Shown: positions 1-7,062 of the stretch, one piece after another
Layout: every line of letters begins with the position of its first letter
Position numbering within the stretch: the stretch's first letter is position 1
Assembly (NCBI GenBank): GCA_900556625.1
Contig: USPQ01000078.1
Location: forward strand, 1-13,051
Direction: 5' to 3'
DNA from: an uncultured Bacteroides sp.
GTDB taxonomy: Bacteria; Bacteroidota; Bacteroidia; Bacteroidales; Bacteroidaceae
Length of the DNA: 13,051 nt
Position numbers and translations under genes: made by a program
The notes under the pieces: model-generated
The model's database searches: none
What the model saw: the letters and a program-made list of their open reading frames with translations, nothing else
Told to the model about the DNA's origin: nothing

Positions 1-12
1 GTTTGTTATATT

Positions 13-303
13 TTAAACTTGCACAGATTCGGTAGCCTGTTCTTTTTGCATACTCAGATTTAATTCATCTAAAATTTTTAAAGCCCGATCAAGAACGGTC
101 GTATCATCTATCATTACAAGCCCACCATCCGGACCGGGCTCAAGATGTATTCCGACACTTTTTCCCTCCTTGAAATTATGACCTCCGAAGAAGTTTCGCA
201 CGGTATCTACGTGTAAACCAAGTTCGTCTGCTATTCTATGCATGCTACCGCTGGGCAATGAATCTTTAATCTTACGAAGTTCATTAAATGTTATTGTTCT
301 CAT
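13..303 (-). CDS. Small putative helix-turn-helix DNA-binding protein
   Basis: This encodes 96 residues. Residues about 18-45 read as a helix-turn-helix: SMHRIADELGLHVDTVRNFF has the pattern of one helix, a Gly-Leu turn and a recognition helix starting at VDTVR. A Gly/Pro-rich segment follows (about 50-63, EPGPDGG), then a C-terminal helix rich in Leu (69-84). There is no signal peptide or membrane segment, so it should be cytosolic. I do not recognise a named family; a small transcriptional regulator is an inference from the HTH pattern. It lies 126 bases beyond the batE stop and is separated from it by a strong hairpin, so it is probably transcribed separately. The ATG at 301-303 is the first in frame. 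Only 12 bases remain after the stop, so its downstream context is unknown. Confidence 0.75.
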   Translation of the reverse strand: MRTITFNELRKIKDSLPSGSMHRIADELGLHVDTVRNFFGGHNFKEGKSVGIHLEPGPDGGLVMIDDTTVLDRALKILDELNLSMQKEQATESVQV

Positions 304-331
304 GTCTCATAAATTTAATGGTTAGTACTAT

Positions 332-346
332 GTGATTTTTTATCAC
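332..346 (-). promoter_or_regulatory. Perfect short inverted repeat in leader of the small HTH gene
   Basis: GTGAT and ATCAC arms of five bases flank a five-base T/A loop. The repeat lies about 30 bases ahead of the start of the 96-residue HTH gene and just downstream of its possible -7 element. It could be an operator (possible autoregulation) or a small RNA hairpin. The arms are short enough that chance is possible. Confidence 0.3.
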
Positions 347-350
347 GCTA

Positions 351-381
351 TAAACTTAAGCAAAAAAAAAGATAAAACAAA
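351..381 (-). promoter_or_regulatory. Possible Bacteroides-type promoter for the small HTH gene
   Basis: Read on the minus strand, TTTG (378-381) is followed after 19 bases by TAAGTTTA (351-358). This matches the Bacteroidetes TTTG / TAnnTTTG pattern except for the last base. The -33 part lies inside the bat operon terminator hairpin, so the end of one unit and the start of the next overlap. The implied leader is about 40 bases. Confidence 0.4.
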
Positions 382-401
382 TTATTTGCTTATCTTTTTT
401 T
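362..401 (-). terminator. Intrinsic terminator of the bat operon
   Basis: This is an A/T-rich hairpin starting 28 bases after the batE stop. On the minus strand, the left arm AAAAAAAGATAAGCAAAT pairs with ATTTGTTTTATCTTTTTTT across a one-base loop, with one G-T pair and one bulged T. The right arm runs into nine T residues, the U-tract expected for factor-independent termination. Because it is A-rich on one side and T-rich on the other, it could also stop plus-strand transcription. Confidence 0.8.
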
Positions 402-429
402 CTTAATTTATAAAATCTATTATTCTTGT

Positions 430-1266
430 TTATATAGCTTCAATGGCAGAAGCTGGTACCCATCCAACTTTTCCATCTTCTAATCGAATTTCTTTCCATT
501 CTTTCATCGAATTATCTTTAATACTTACTTTTCTCCCTTCATGAAGAATAAATAAGCTAGTACCACTTTCGCTTGGAGTACTACGAACAGTAACACTTGG
601 ATTCATCACTATTGCTTCGTTTCTGATTACTAAATGCTCTTTTTGTTCAGAAGCAAACAGATTGGCACATATAGTAATGATTAAAAAGATGATTCCTGAG
701 ATGAATCCAGTTTTTTTCCATAATATCTGCTTTGAAAAGATGAAAGAATAGAGAGCTACAATTAATAAAATGAAAGAGATAATTCCTAATGTAGCCCAAG
801 CATCTACGCTCATACTATTTATCAACGACTTGATCCATGAAACAAAAAAGACCTCAGGAATAGCTTCCACCTTGTCTATTGTTTTTGCACGAGCTACTTC
901 AAGGTTAGCCCGAATATCACTATTGCCGGGTTGTAGCAGTAAGGCACGTTCGTAATTAAGAACAGCTTTGGCTATTTCTCCTATCTTATAGTAGCTATTT
1001 CCTAAATTATAGTACACTTCAGCCGCTTCTCCATTTTTGAGCAGTGCTTCGTAGATTTGAATGGCTGCGGTATAATCTTCTTTTATATATGCAGAATCCC
1101 CTTCCGTTTTTGTAACATTGTCCAATGTGTTATTGGAGAACATAGTGGTACTTGCTGCATGGATGGAATCTCCTTCATTCACTTGCTTGGAATCAACATT
1201 CAGTGAATCCTGCCCAAAACAAGTGATTGATATTAACGTTAATATAAAAAATAATATTTTTTTCAT
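430..1266 (-). CDS. batE: BatE: periplasmic TPR and SH3-domain membrane protein
   Basis: This is the last gene of the bat operon, 278 residues. It has an N-terminal signal (residues 1-18), a TPR block at about 54-125 (typical YYNLGNSYYKIG and AVLNYERALLLQPGN repeats), two membrane helices (about 157-178 and 185-205) joined by a short basic loop (KQILWKK), and a C-terminal SH3-like domain (about 217-276, with SVTVRSTPS and GWVPASAI). The basic loop should be cytosolic, which puts both the TPR and SH3 parts in the periplasm. SH3 domains of this type often touch peptidoglycan and TPRs bind protein partners, so a scaffold role in the Bat complex is likely (inference). It follows batD after 18 bases and is followed by a strong terminator. 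The name rests on domain order and operon position. Confidence 0.92.
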   Translation of the reverse strand: MKKILFFILTLISITCFGQDSLNVDSKQVNEGDSIHAASTTMFSNNTLDNVTKTEGDSAYIKEDYTAAIQIYEALLKNGEAAEVYYNLGNSYYKIGEIAKAVLNYERALLLQPGNSDIRANLEVARAKTIDKVEAIPEVFFVSWIKSLINSMSVDAWATLGIISFILLIVALYSFIFSKQILWKKTGFISGIIFLIITICANLFASEQKEHLVIRNEAIVMNPSVTVRSTPSESGTSLFILHEGRKVSIKDNSMKEWKEIRLEDGKVGWVPASAIEAI

Positions 1267-1284
1267 GACACAATCTCTTCTAGG

Positions 1285-3105
1285 TTAATGTTTAATTGAA
1301 TTCTCCATTTTGCTTATTACCTCTATTGAAGATGAATAAACCTTGTCCATAGCTTGATTTTCGTCTCCCGGAGCGAAACGGGCAAATTCACAATCATTTA
1401 GTGCATTCAAGAAATCCTTGATTAATTCCTCGCTTACTCCGTGATTTCTCAATTTTTCTTCTATATTGTCCTTGGACAAACGAGATACAGGAATATTTAA
1501 TTTGTCACTAATATATCCCCATAAAGCTTTCAATACTTCATCATAAAAAGCATCTTTTTTATTTTCAGAAAGCAGTTTTCCTGCTAATTTCATACGTTTG
1601 GTAGCCACTTTGTTGGCTTTTTTGGTTCGTACTTTAGCGGCATTCGCATTTTCAGCAGCTTGCTTGCGATAGATGATAAAGAATATTATAAAGGCAAGAG
1701 CCGGAATAATATAGAAAAGCCAATAAGACATGGAGCCGTAGAAGAAACTTCCTTTAGGTTGGAGAGTTACTTCATTCTGTTTGATGTAACGAATATCTTC
1801 ACCTAATACTTTTAAGTCTTCCTTGTTGGTAAAGTTCGCAATTACCTGGTCGGCATTTCCTGCACCTTTTTCAATATTCACTACATATTCTTCCGTTTTC
1901 AGAGTTTTGTATGATTTGGAACGAATGTCAAAATAGCTAAAAGATACCCCTGGAATCTTATATGTGCCGGCATGTCTAGGGATAGCTAAATATTCAATTA
2001 CTCTGTTACCTGTAAGTCCTTCCCGAGTTAATCTAACTTGATTGTCTACTTTAGGATCATATACTTCAAAATCTTCCGGGAATTTTATTTCCGGATTAGA
2101 AATTAACTTCAAATTTCCTGTACCGGAAATCACTAGTTTAATAGTAATAGCATCATTGGTTTTCAATTCTTTGCTGTTGATAGAAGAAGAAATTGTAAAC
2201 TCTCCTACTCCACCTGAGAAATCAGCCGGTTTACCTGCCGGAAGCGGACTGACATTTATTGCTATCTTAGGGGTAGCAATAGACTTTTTAATTTCTATAA
2301 CGTTACTTCCTCCATTAAAGAATGCATCAAAAGGGTCATCCGATTGTACTGGTTTGCCTATAGTCATTTGGAATTGTGCCGGATCTATGTACAATTTTCC
2401 GGATTGTTGAGGGAATAGCACGAACTGACGATAGACAGTTGTATAATAATTACGTCCACGATAATGTTCCGGAGTCCATCTGGCATTTGTTGTCATTTCA
2501 ATCTCTTGTGAATGAAAACCTTTGAAATCGGGTAACTTTGCATTATTCAATTGCAAATTAGACTCTCTGGTATAAATTTTATAAGTCAAGACAAATGCCT
2601 CCTGCTCAAATACATTCGTTTTACTAGCCGTCGCAGTAATAAATAGATCTTGATCGGATACACTCGTACCGGAAGAGGAATGGGCGGAAGAACCTCCTTG
2701 TCCACCATTGCTGTTCTGGTCTTGTGGTAAAACCTTGATTTTTACGGAGTTTGATACCATTTGGTTACCATCGGCCACAATTGAAGCACCGCCAATTGTG
2801 TATTCACCGGCAGTATTGGCCATCAATATATACGTAAATGTAATACTACTCGTAGATGTTACGTTGCCATTTACAATCTGGGTACTACTTTGTTGTGAAC
2901 GGCTTGGTCCCATCAACACATCAAATCCTTTGATTGATGGGGCTCGGAAATCTTTTACTTTTTGTGTAGTTACGGTATAAGATAGTCTGAATTGATCGCC
3001 TACTACTACTGCGTCAGGAGCAGAAGCAGTAAAAGACACTTTATCGGCAAATGCCTGAGTGCTATATGCTATCAATGCTATCAATATGATAATCAGTTTC
3101 TTCAT
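1285..3105 (-). CDS. batD: BatD: periplasmic beta-rich protein with membrane anchor and cytosolic tail
   Basis: This encodes 606 residues, typical of BatD. The signal peptide is residues 1-20 (ending QAFA). Residues about 21-127, 152-285 and 300-412 look like successive beta-sandwich modules, with a Ser/Gly-rich linker at about 130-150. One membrane helix lies at about 459-479, followed by a very basic stretch (Arg/Lys, 480-507) and a helical domain at about 515-600. The basic stretch places the C-terminal domain in the cytosol. That domain resembles one in the BatD-like protein encoded upstream at 5974-7062 (compare FYDEVLKALWGYISDKL with YYTELTDALRTYIKDRF). The protein probably links the periplasmic Bat parts to cytosolic partners; this is inference from topology. 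It lies 31 bases after batC and 18 before batE. Confidence 0.93.
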   Translation of the reverse strand: MKKLIIILIALIAYSTQAFADKVSFTASAPDAVVVGDQFRLSYTVTTQKVKDFRAPSIKGFDVLMGPSRSQQSSTQIVNGNVTSTSSITFTYILMANTAGEYTIGGASIVADGNQMVSNSVKIKVLPQDQNSNGGQGGSSAHSSSGTSVSDQDLFITATASKTNVFEQEAFVLTYKIYTRESNLQLNNAKLPDFKGFHSQEIEMTTNARWTPEHYRGRNYYTTVYRQFVLFPQQSGKLYIDPAQFQMTIGKPVQSDDPFDAFFNGGSNVIEIKKSIATPKIAINVSPLPAGKPADFSGGVGEFTISSSINSKELKTNDAITIKLVISGTGNLKLISNPEIKFPEDFEVYDPKVDNQVRLTREGLTGNRVIEYLAIPRHAGTYKIPGVSFSYFDIRSKSYKTLKTEEYVVNIEKGAGNADQVIANFTNKEDLKVLGEDIRYIKQNEVTLQPKGSFFYGSMSYWLFYIIPALAFIIFFIIYRKQAAENANAAKVRTKKANKVATKRMKLAGKLLSENKKDAFYDEVLKALWGYISDKLNIPVSRLSKDNIEEKLRNHGVSEELIKDFLNALNDCEFARFAPGDENQAMDKVYSSSIEVISKMENSIKH

Positions 3106-3136
3106 TGCTTATGAAATTTATATCGTCAACTTTATA

Positions 3137-3865
3137 TTACCAATCTTTTTCCAAACGACCACCTTGCATAACCTGCTGTTGCTTCTTTACTTTATCCTGT
3201 ACGTCTTTCTCATCTTGCATCACAGAATTAAGCAATTGTTCAGCGTTTTCTTTTGACATCTGATTCTTTTGTTTCTCAGATTTTGGAGGTTGTTGTTGAT
3301 CCTTCTTTTGGTCTTGCTTCTGATCGTTCTGTTTATCTTTGTTCTGGTCTTGCTTTTGATCTTGCTTTTGCTGATCTTTATTTTGATCCTGGTTTTGATC
3401 CTGATTCTGCTTATTTTGTTGTTGGTCTTTCAACATTTTTTGTGCAAGAGCCAAATTATACCGGGTCTCATCGTCAGCAGGATTATTACGTAAAGACATC
3501 TTATAAGCATCCACAGCCTTTGCATAATCTTTACCGGCTTGAAGAAGTACGCCCATGTTATGATATATTTGAGCCAACTTCATCTTATCCTTCTCAATAT
3601 TGCTGGCCGATACATATTGTTCCATAGCTTCCTGCATTTTCTGTTGTTGTGAGAGTGTATTCCCTAAATTATACATAGATACTGTAGATTTAGGATTCAC
3701 CTCCAAAGCTTTCCGATAATTCACTTCGGCATCCACAAACACACTGTCATTAAACAGGCGATTTCCTTTGCGGATATAGTCACGTTCTGCTTTCTGAGCC
3801 GATACAAAGGCGGCTGACAGCAGAAACACAGCGAATAGAATATATTTACTTTTTAACATGCGCAT
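3137..3865 (-). CDS. batC: BatC: periplasmic TPR protein with Gln/Asp/Lys-rich tail
   Basis: This encodes 242 residues with no membrane helix beyond the signal peptide (1-23, ending VSAQ), so it should be a soluble periplasmic protein. Three or four TPR units span about 27-143 (MYNLGNTLSQQQK, IYHNMGVLLQAGKDYAKAVDAYK, TRYNLALAQK). Residues about 147-193 are almost only Q, D, K and N, built from repeats such as QDQN and KQDQ; a conserved-looking helical tail ends in GGRLEKDW. TPRs suggest binding of BatA/BatB or other Bat proteins. The start is two bases after the batB stop, giving tight coupling; Met3 is an alternative start. The repeat tract is in frame and is common in this family, though its exact length may vary among strains. 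Confidence 0.92.
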   Translation of the reverse strand: MRMLKSKYILFAVFLLSAAFVSAQKAERDYIRKGNRLFNDSVFVDAEVNYRKALEVNPKSTVSMYNLGNTLSQQQKMQEAMEQYVSASNIEKDKMKLAQIYHNMGVLLQAGKDYAKAVDAYKMSLRNNPADDETRYNLALAQKMLKDQQQNKQNQDQNQDQNKDQQKQDQKQDQNKDKQNDQKQDQKKDQQQPPKSEKQKNQMSKENAEQLLNSVMQDEKDVQDKVKKQQQVMQGGRLEKDW

Positions 3866-3867
3866 AA

Positions 3868-4896
3868 CTACTTCTTATTAGAAAACAGATGAACGTTCTT
3901 AAATAAAGGATTCTTGCGATCTAAAATTAATATTTCCGCTAATAACAATAATAGAATAATCCAGGCAATAGCTTGGAACTGTTCATTAAACTCCGTATAT
4001 ACCTTAGATTCCACATCAGATTTTGCCATCTTATTGACTTCCTGATTGATTGCTTTTTGAGCTGAATTAGAATTATCTACTCGTACATAGATACCTTTTC
4101 CTTCTTTGGCAATCTCCTGACACATTGTTTCATTTAAGCGGGTAACAATCACATTACCCTCACGGTCACGCCGATAATCGTTGGTACCTTCTGCTGGGAT
4201 AGGAGCACCATCGGGCATACCTACTCCCAACACATTAACCTGGATACCTTTTTCGGCAGCAGCTTTTGCCGCTTCAACAGCACCACCTTCATGATTTTCC
4301 CCGTCAGTAATTACGATAATGGCGCGTCCTACTCCTTCTTGTGGAGTAAAGCTACGTGCAGCCAAATTAATCGCTTCTCCAATAGCCGTACCTTGCTTGG
4401 ATATCAATGAAGGATTGATAGATTCCAGAAACATTTTAGCGGAAATGTAATCACTGGTAATCGGTAGTTGAGTGAAAGCGTCACCGGCAAATACAATCAT
4501 TCCCACTTTATCATTGTCAAGTTCATCCACCAGTCTGGATATCAGTCTTTTGGCTTTCTCCAAACGGCTGGGTTGTACATCCTGAGCGAGCATAGAATTT
4601 GAAATATCCAGTGCAATGATGACTTCCACGCCTTTACGTTTTACTGTTTCCAGTTTGGAACCAAACTGAGGACGTGCTAATAATACTGAAAACAAACCGA
4701 TAGCGGCAAAAAGTATCCAGAATTTTACATCCGGGCGATATTTGGATACATCGGGCATTAACTGCGCCAATAAAACCGGATCTCCAAAACGTCGGATATT
4801 CTTTCTTCTCTTGTAGTTGGAATACAAGTAGAAAGCTGCTAAAAATGGTAATAGCAGCAATAGGTATAAATATGTAGGTTCTCCAAATCGAAACAT
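3868..4896 (-). CDS. batB: BatB: membrane-anchored VWA-domain protein
   Basis: This encodes 342 residues. Membrane helices lie at about 9-26, 58-75 and 308-325. A von Willebrand factor A domain sits between the second and third, at about 90-285. The metal-ion-dependent adhesion site looks complete: DISNS (Asp97, Ser99, Ser101), Thr170 in QGTAIGE, and Asp198 in ITDGE. The loop after helix 1 is strongly basic (NYKRRKNIRR), so it is cytosolic and the VWA domain is periplasmic. It is clearly a paralogue of BatA: both have ARPQ after helix 2 and FAGD/E-x-FTQ in the VWA domain. It probably forms a metal-dependent protein contact in the Bat complex. It follows batA after 44 bases that carry a tandem repeat, and batC starts two bases after its stop. 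Confidence 0.94.
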   Translation of the reverse strand: MFRFGEPTYLYLLLLLPFLAAFYLYSNYKRRKNIRRFGDPVLLAQLMPDVSKYRPDVKFWILFAAIGLFSVLLARPQFGSKLETVKRKGVEVIIALDISNSMLAQDVQPSRLEKAKRLISRLVDELDNDKVGMIVFAGDAFTQLPITSDYISAKMFLESINPSLISKQGTAIGEAINLAARSFTPQEGVGRAIIVITDGENHEGGAVEAAKAAAEKGIQVNVLGVGMPDGAPIPAEGTNDYRRDREGNVIVTRLNETMCQEIAKEGKGIYVRVDNSNSAQKAINQEVNKMAKSDVESKVYTEFNEQFQAIAWIILLLLLAEILILDRKNPLFKNVHLFSNKK

Positions 4897-4906
4897 CTTT
4901 CTTAAC

Positions 4907-4936
4907 TATTTTACGATTGACTAATTTACGGTTGAC
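4907..4936 (-). repeat. Imperfect tandem 15-bp repeat between batA and batB
   Basis: Two adjacent 15-base units (4907-4921 and 4922-4936) match at 13 of 15 positions. On the minus strand each reads GTCAAYCGTAAAWTA. They fill most of the 44-base batA-batB gap. Short repeats of this style are seen in gaps between Bacteroides genes (recalled, not checked). It could affect RNA structure or batB translation, or be neutral slippage. Confidence 0.7.
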
Positions 4937-4940
4937 CACC

Positions 4941-5924
4941 TTATGGAATCTTCTTCAGTATGGAATTACGCAATAATACCTCCAATAGAACACAAAGGAA
5001 AGCAGCTAGTGCGAACCAATGATATTCCTCATCCCGTTTGCTATACTCTTTTACATTCAGCTTAGTCTTTTCCAGCTTATCAATTTCTTCGTACACCTCT
5101 TTCAGTTTCGAATTACTTGTAGCCCGGAAGTAATTACCGTCCGTAGTACCTGCAATTTGCGTCAATGTTTTCTCATCAATTTCAACAGGCATACTAACAT
5201 ATTGTACAGTATTTCCTACCGGATAAGGATAAGGCGCCATTCCATTCGTACCAACCCCGATGGTATACACACGAATTCCAAAGCTTTTTGCTATTTCAGC
5301 AGCCGTCATAGGAGAAATATCACCTTTATTGTTAGTACCGTCTGTCAGCAAAATAATGACTTTAGATTTTGCTTTACTGTCTTTCAGTCGAGTTACAGCA
5401 TTTGCTATTCCCATACCTACGGCAGTACCATCTTCAATAAGACCGCATTTGATATTGTGAATCATATCTAGCAATACAGCATGATCCACAGTCAACGGGC
5501 ATTGAGTAAAACTCTCACCGGCAAATAAAGTAATACCTATATTATCATTAGGGCGTCCGTTGATAAACTCTGCCGCTACATCCTTGGCTGCTTCCAATCT
5601 ATTGGGCTTTAAGTCTTCGGCCAACATACTAGTAGAAACGTCAACAGCCAGCATTATATCAATACCTTCTATTTCGCTGTTCTGCCACTTATTGGTTGTT
5701 TGCGGTCGTGCGAGGACCAGAATTACCAATGTTAACGCAAAAAGACGTAAAAGAAAAGGAGCATGCAACAAATAGTTCTTATAACTTTTAGGTGTATGCG
5801 CATATACCCGAGCGTCCGAAATCTGAAGAGTAGCTTCACTTTTCCTTTGCTTCAAGATATACCATACAATATAAGGTATAAGTAGTAATAGCAAAAACAG
5901 ATATTCTATATTGGCAAAAAACAT
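4941..5924 (-). CDS. batA: BatA: membrane-anchored VWA-domain protein
   Basis: This encodes 327 residues. Membrane helices lie at about 7-24, 54-73 and 302-320, with a VWA domain at about 88-285. The metal site is intact: DVSTS (Asp95, Ser97, Ser99), Thr167 in DGTAVG, and Asp195 in LTDGT. The loop between helices 1 and 2 is basic, which puts the VWA domain in the periplasm and the C-terminal RNSILKKIP in the cytosol. Unlike BatB, the VWA domain carries two cysteines (Cys142 and Cys160); whether they pair is unknown. The protein likely acts with BatB as part of a periplasmic stress-related assembly served by the MoxR ATPase. It lies 49 bases after the BatD-like gene. The ATG at 5922-5924 opens directly into the first membrane helix, as in BatB. 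Confidence 0.94.
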   Translation of the reverse strand: MFFANIEYLFLLLLLIPYIVWYILKQRKSEATLQISDARVYAHTPKSYKNYLLHAPFLLRLFALTLVILVLARPQTTNKWQNSEIEGIDIMLAVDVSTSMLAEDLKPNRLEAAKDVAAEFINGRPNDNIGITLFAGESFTQCPLTVDHAVLLDMIHNIKCGLIEDGTAVGMGIANAVTRLKDSKAKSKVIILLTDGTNNKGDISPMTAAEIAKSFGIRVYTIGVGTNGMAPYPYPVGNTVQYVSMPVEIDEKTLTQIAGTTDGNYFRATSNSKLKEVYEEIDKLEKTKLNVKEYSKRDEEYHWFALAAFLCVLLEVLLRNSILKKIP

Positions 5925-5973
5925 TTTATTTATGATTTAACAGTTTACTTTTAGTATTCAAGTTACTCATTCT

Positions 5974-7062
5974 TTACACAAAAAGATTGTATATCTGCAT
6001 ACCTATATATATAAAGACGCCAATCAATGCCGCAGACAAAAGTGCAATTCCGCAAATCAACATTACTTTAACGCGTAAAGAACGTTTTTCAATAATCGTA
6101 ATTTCCGTTGGTTGCGGTTTCTGATTTTCCTCTTCCGGTTGTTTTGTTTCATTGATAAAGTCAATTGCATTAATTAAGTTTGCATCATTTTCGTTCATCT
6201 GAGGATCATGCTTGGCAAACTTCACTAAATCGGCAGTCTGAAACAGTTCTTTTAGGTCAGATATAGCTTCTTTATCCTTCAATTCCAATAACTTATCAAT
6301 AATTTCCGATGATGTCATTTCCAATGCATTGAATCCGAAACGATCCTTTATATACGTGCGAAGAGCATCAGTCAATTCCGTATAATATTCCTTCGATCTT
6401 CCCTTCTGCCATACTTTCTCGGTTTTGATACGTTCTATCTCTTTCATTGCAGCTTGGTGTGGCGGCAATTTCGGTTCTACTTTTATCTTACGGATAATAG
6501 GTTTATTATCACGTATACGAACAATGAGATAGATCAGCAAACCGAGTAAAGGTAAAGCTAAGAATGAGCAGGAAATTAAACCGTACCAGTCTTCCCATGC
6601 AAAAGGAGCTTTCATTACAGGTTTCTGTCCGAAGAATTGATCAGGGTGTAATGTGTCGACCGGTATTGAGTAGACTTTCAGTGCTAAAGCTTTTGACTTA
6701 TACTCTTTGCCATCTACAGTAACAGGTATTGGCGGCAGGTAATACAAAGCCGAGTCAAAAGAAGTGATAACATATTCCTGTGTGATTAACATTCGCTGGC
6801 GGTCATTCAAAAATTGCGTATCCGGTTTGACTGTTTCTATAATTTCCACACCTTTTACTAAAGTATCAGTATAAGCAGGGAAAATAGCATGTTGTTTAGC
6901 ATCCATAGCCACTTGCAACTGCACTTTTGCCTGTTCACCGATCAGTATTTGCAATGAATCTATCTTCGCCTCTACCGTAACAGATTGTGCAGCTACTTTA
7001 TCAATGGATAATAGACCTAATAATGCTATCAGAATAATATTTCTACTCATCTTTGATTTCAT
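5974..7062 (-). CDS. BatD-like membrane protein between DUF58 and batA
   Basis: This encodes 362 residues. It has a probable signal peptide (1-25, ending KVAA), a beta-rich periplasmic domain (about 26-135), a membrane helix (about 161-182), a basic and helical cytosolic domain (about 183-331) and a second membrane helix (about 332-356). The cytosolic domain at about 225-305 (YYTELTDALRTYIKDRF, then LVKFAKHDP) resembles the C-terminal domain of BatD in spacing and composition. In other bacteria this position between the DUF58 gene and the first VWA gene is often held by a short DUF4381-type protein, and this may be the Bacteroidales equivalent (inference). Its ATG overlaps the DUF58 stop by one base (TAATG), so the two are translationally coupled. 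The function is not known. Confidence 0.85.
   Translation of the reverse strand: MKSKMSRNIILIALLGLLSIDKVAAQSVTVEAKIDSLQILIGEQAKVQLQVAMDAKQHAIFPAYTDTLVKGVEIIETVKPDTQFLNDRQRMLITQEYVITSFDSALYYLPPIPVTVDGKEYKSKALALKVYSIPVDTLHPDQFFGQKPVMKAPFAWEDWYGLISCSFLALPLLGLLIYLIVRIRDNKPIIRKIKVEPKLPPHQAAMKEIERIKTEKVWQKGRSKEYYTELTDALRTYIKDRFGFNALEMTSSEIIDKLLELKDKEAISDLKELFQTADLVKFAKHDPQMNENDANLINAIDFINETKQPEEENQKPQPTEITIIEKRSLRVKVMLICGIALLSAALIGVFIYIGMQIYNLFV

Noticed and set aside
2042..2410. Plus-strand frame of 122 residues
   Set aside because: It is antisense to the periplasmic region of batD and shows no domain or promoter.
3253..3627. Plus-strand open frames over batC, one (3269-3493) giving a very Leu/Ile-rich apparent membrane protein
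   Set aside because: They are the antisense of the Gln/Asp/Lys-rich repeat tract of batC: the CAA/GAT-type codons read as Leu/Ile on the other strand. The batC frame has a signal peptide, TPRs and operon context.
4634..4939. Minus-strand frame of 101 residues overlapping the start of batB
   Set aside because: It is out of frame with batB, starts inside the batA-batB tandem repeat and lacks any recognisable domain, while batB in this region encodes conserved membrane helices.
5019..5471. Plus-strand frame of 150 residues
   Set aside because: It lies wholly opposite batA, which has an intact VWA domain; the composition is that of a shadow frame.
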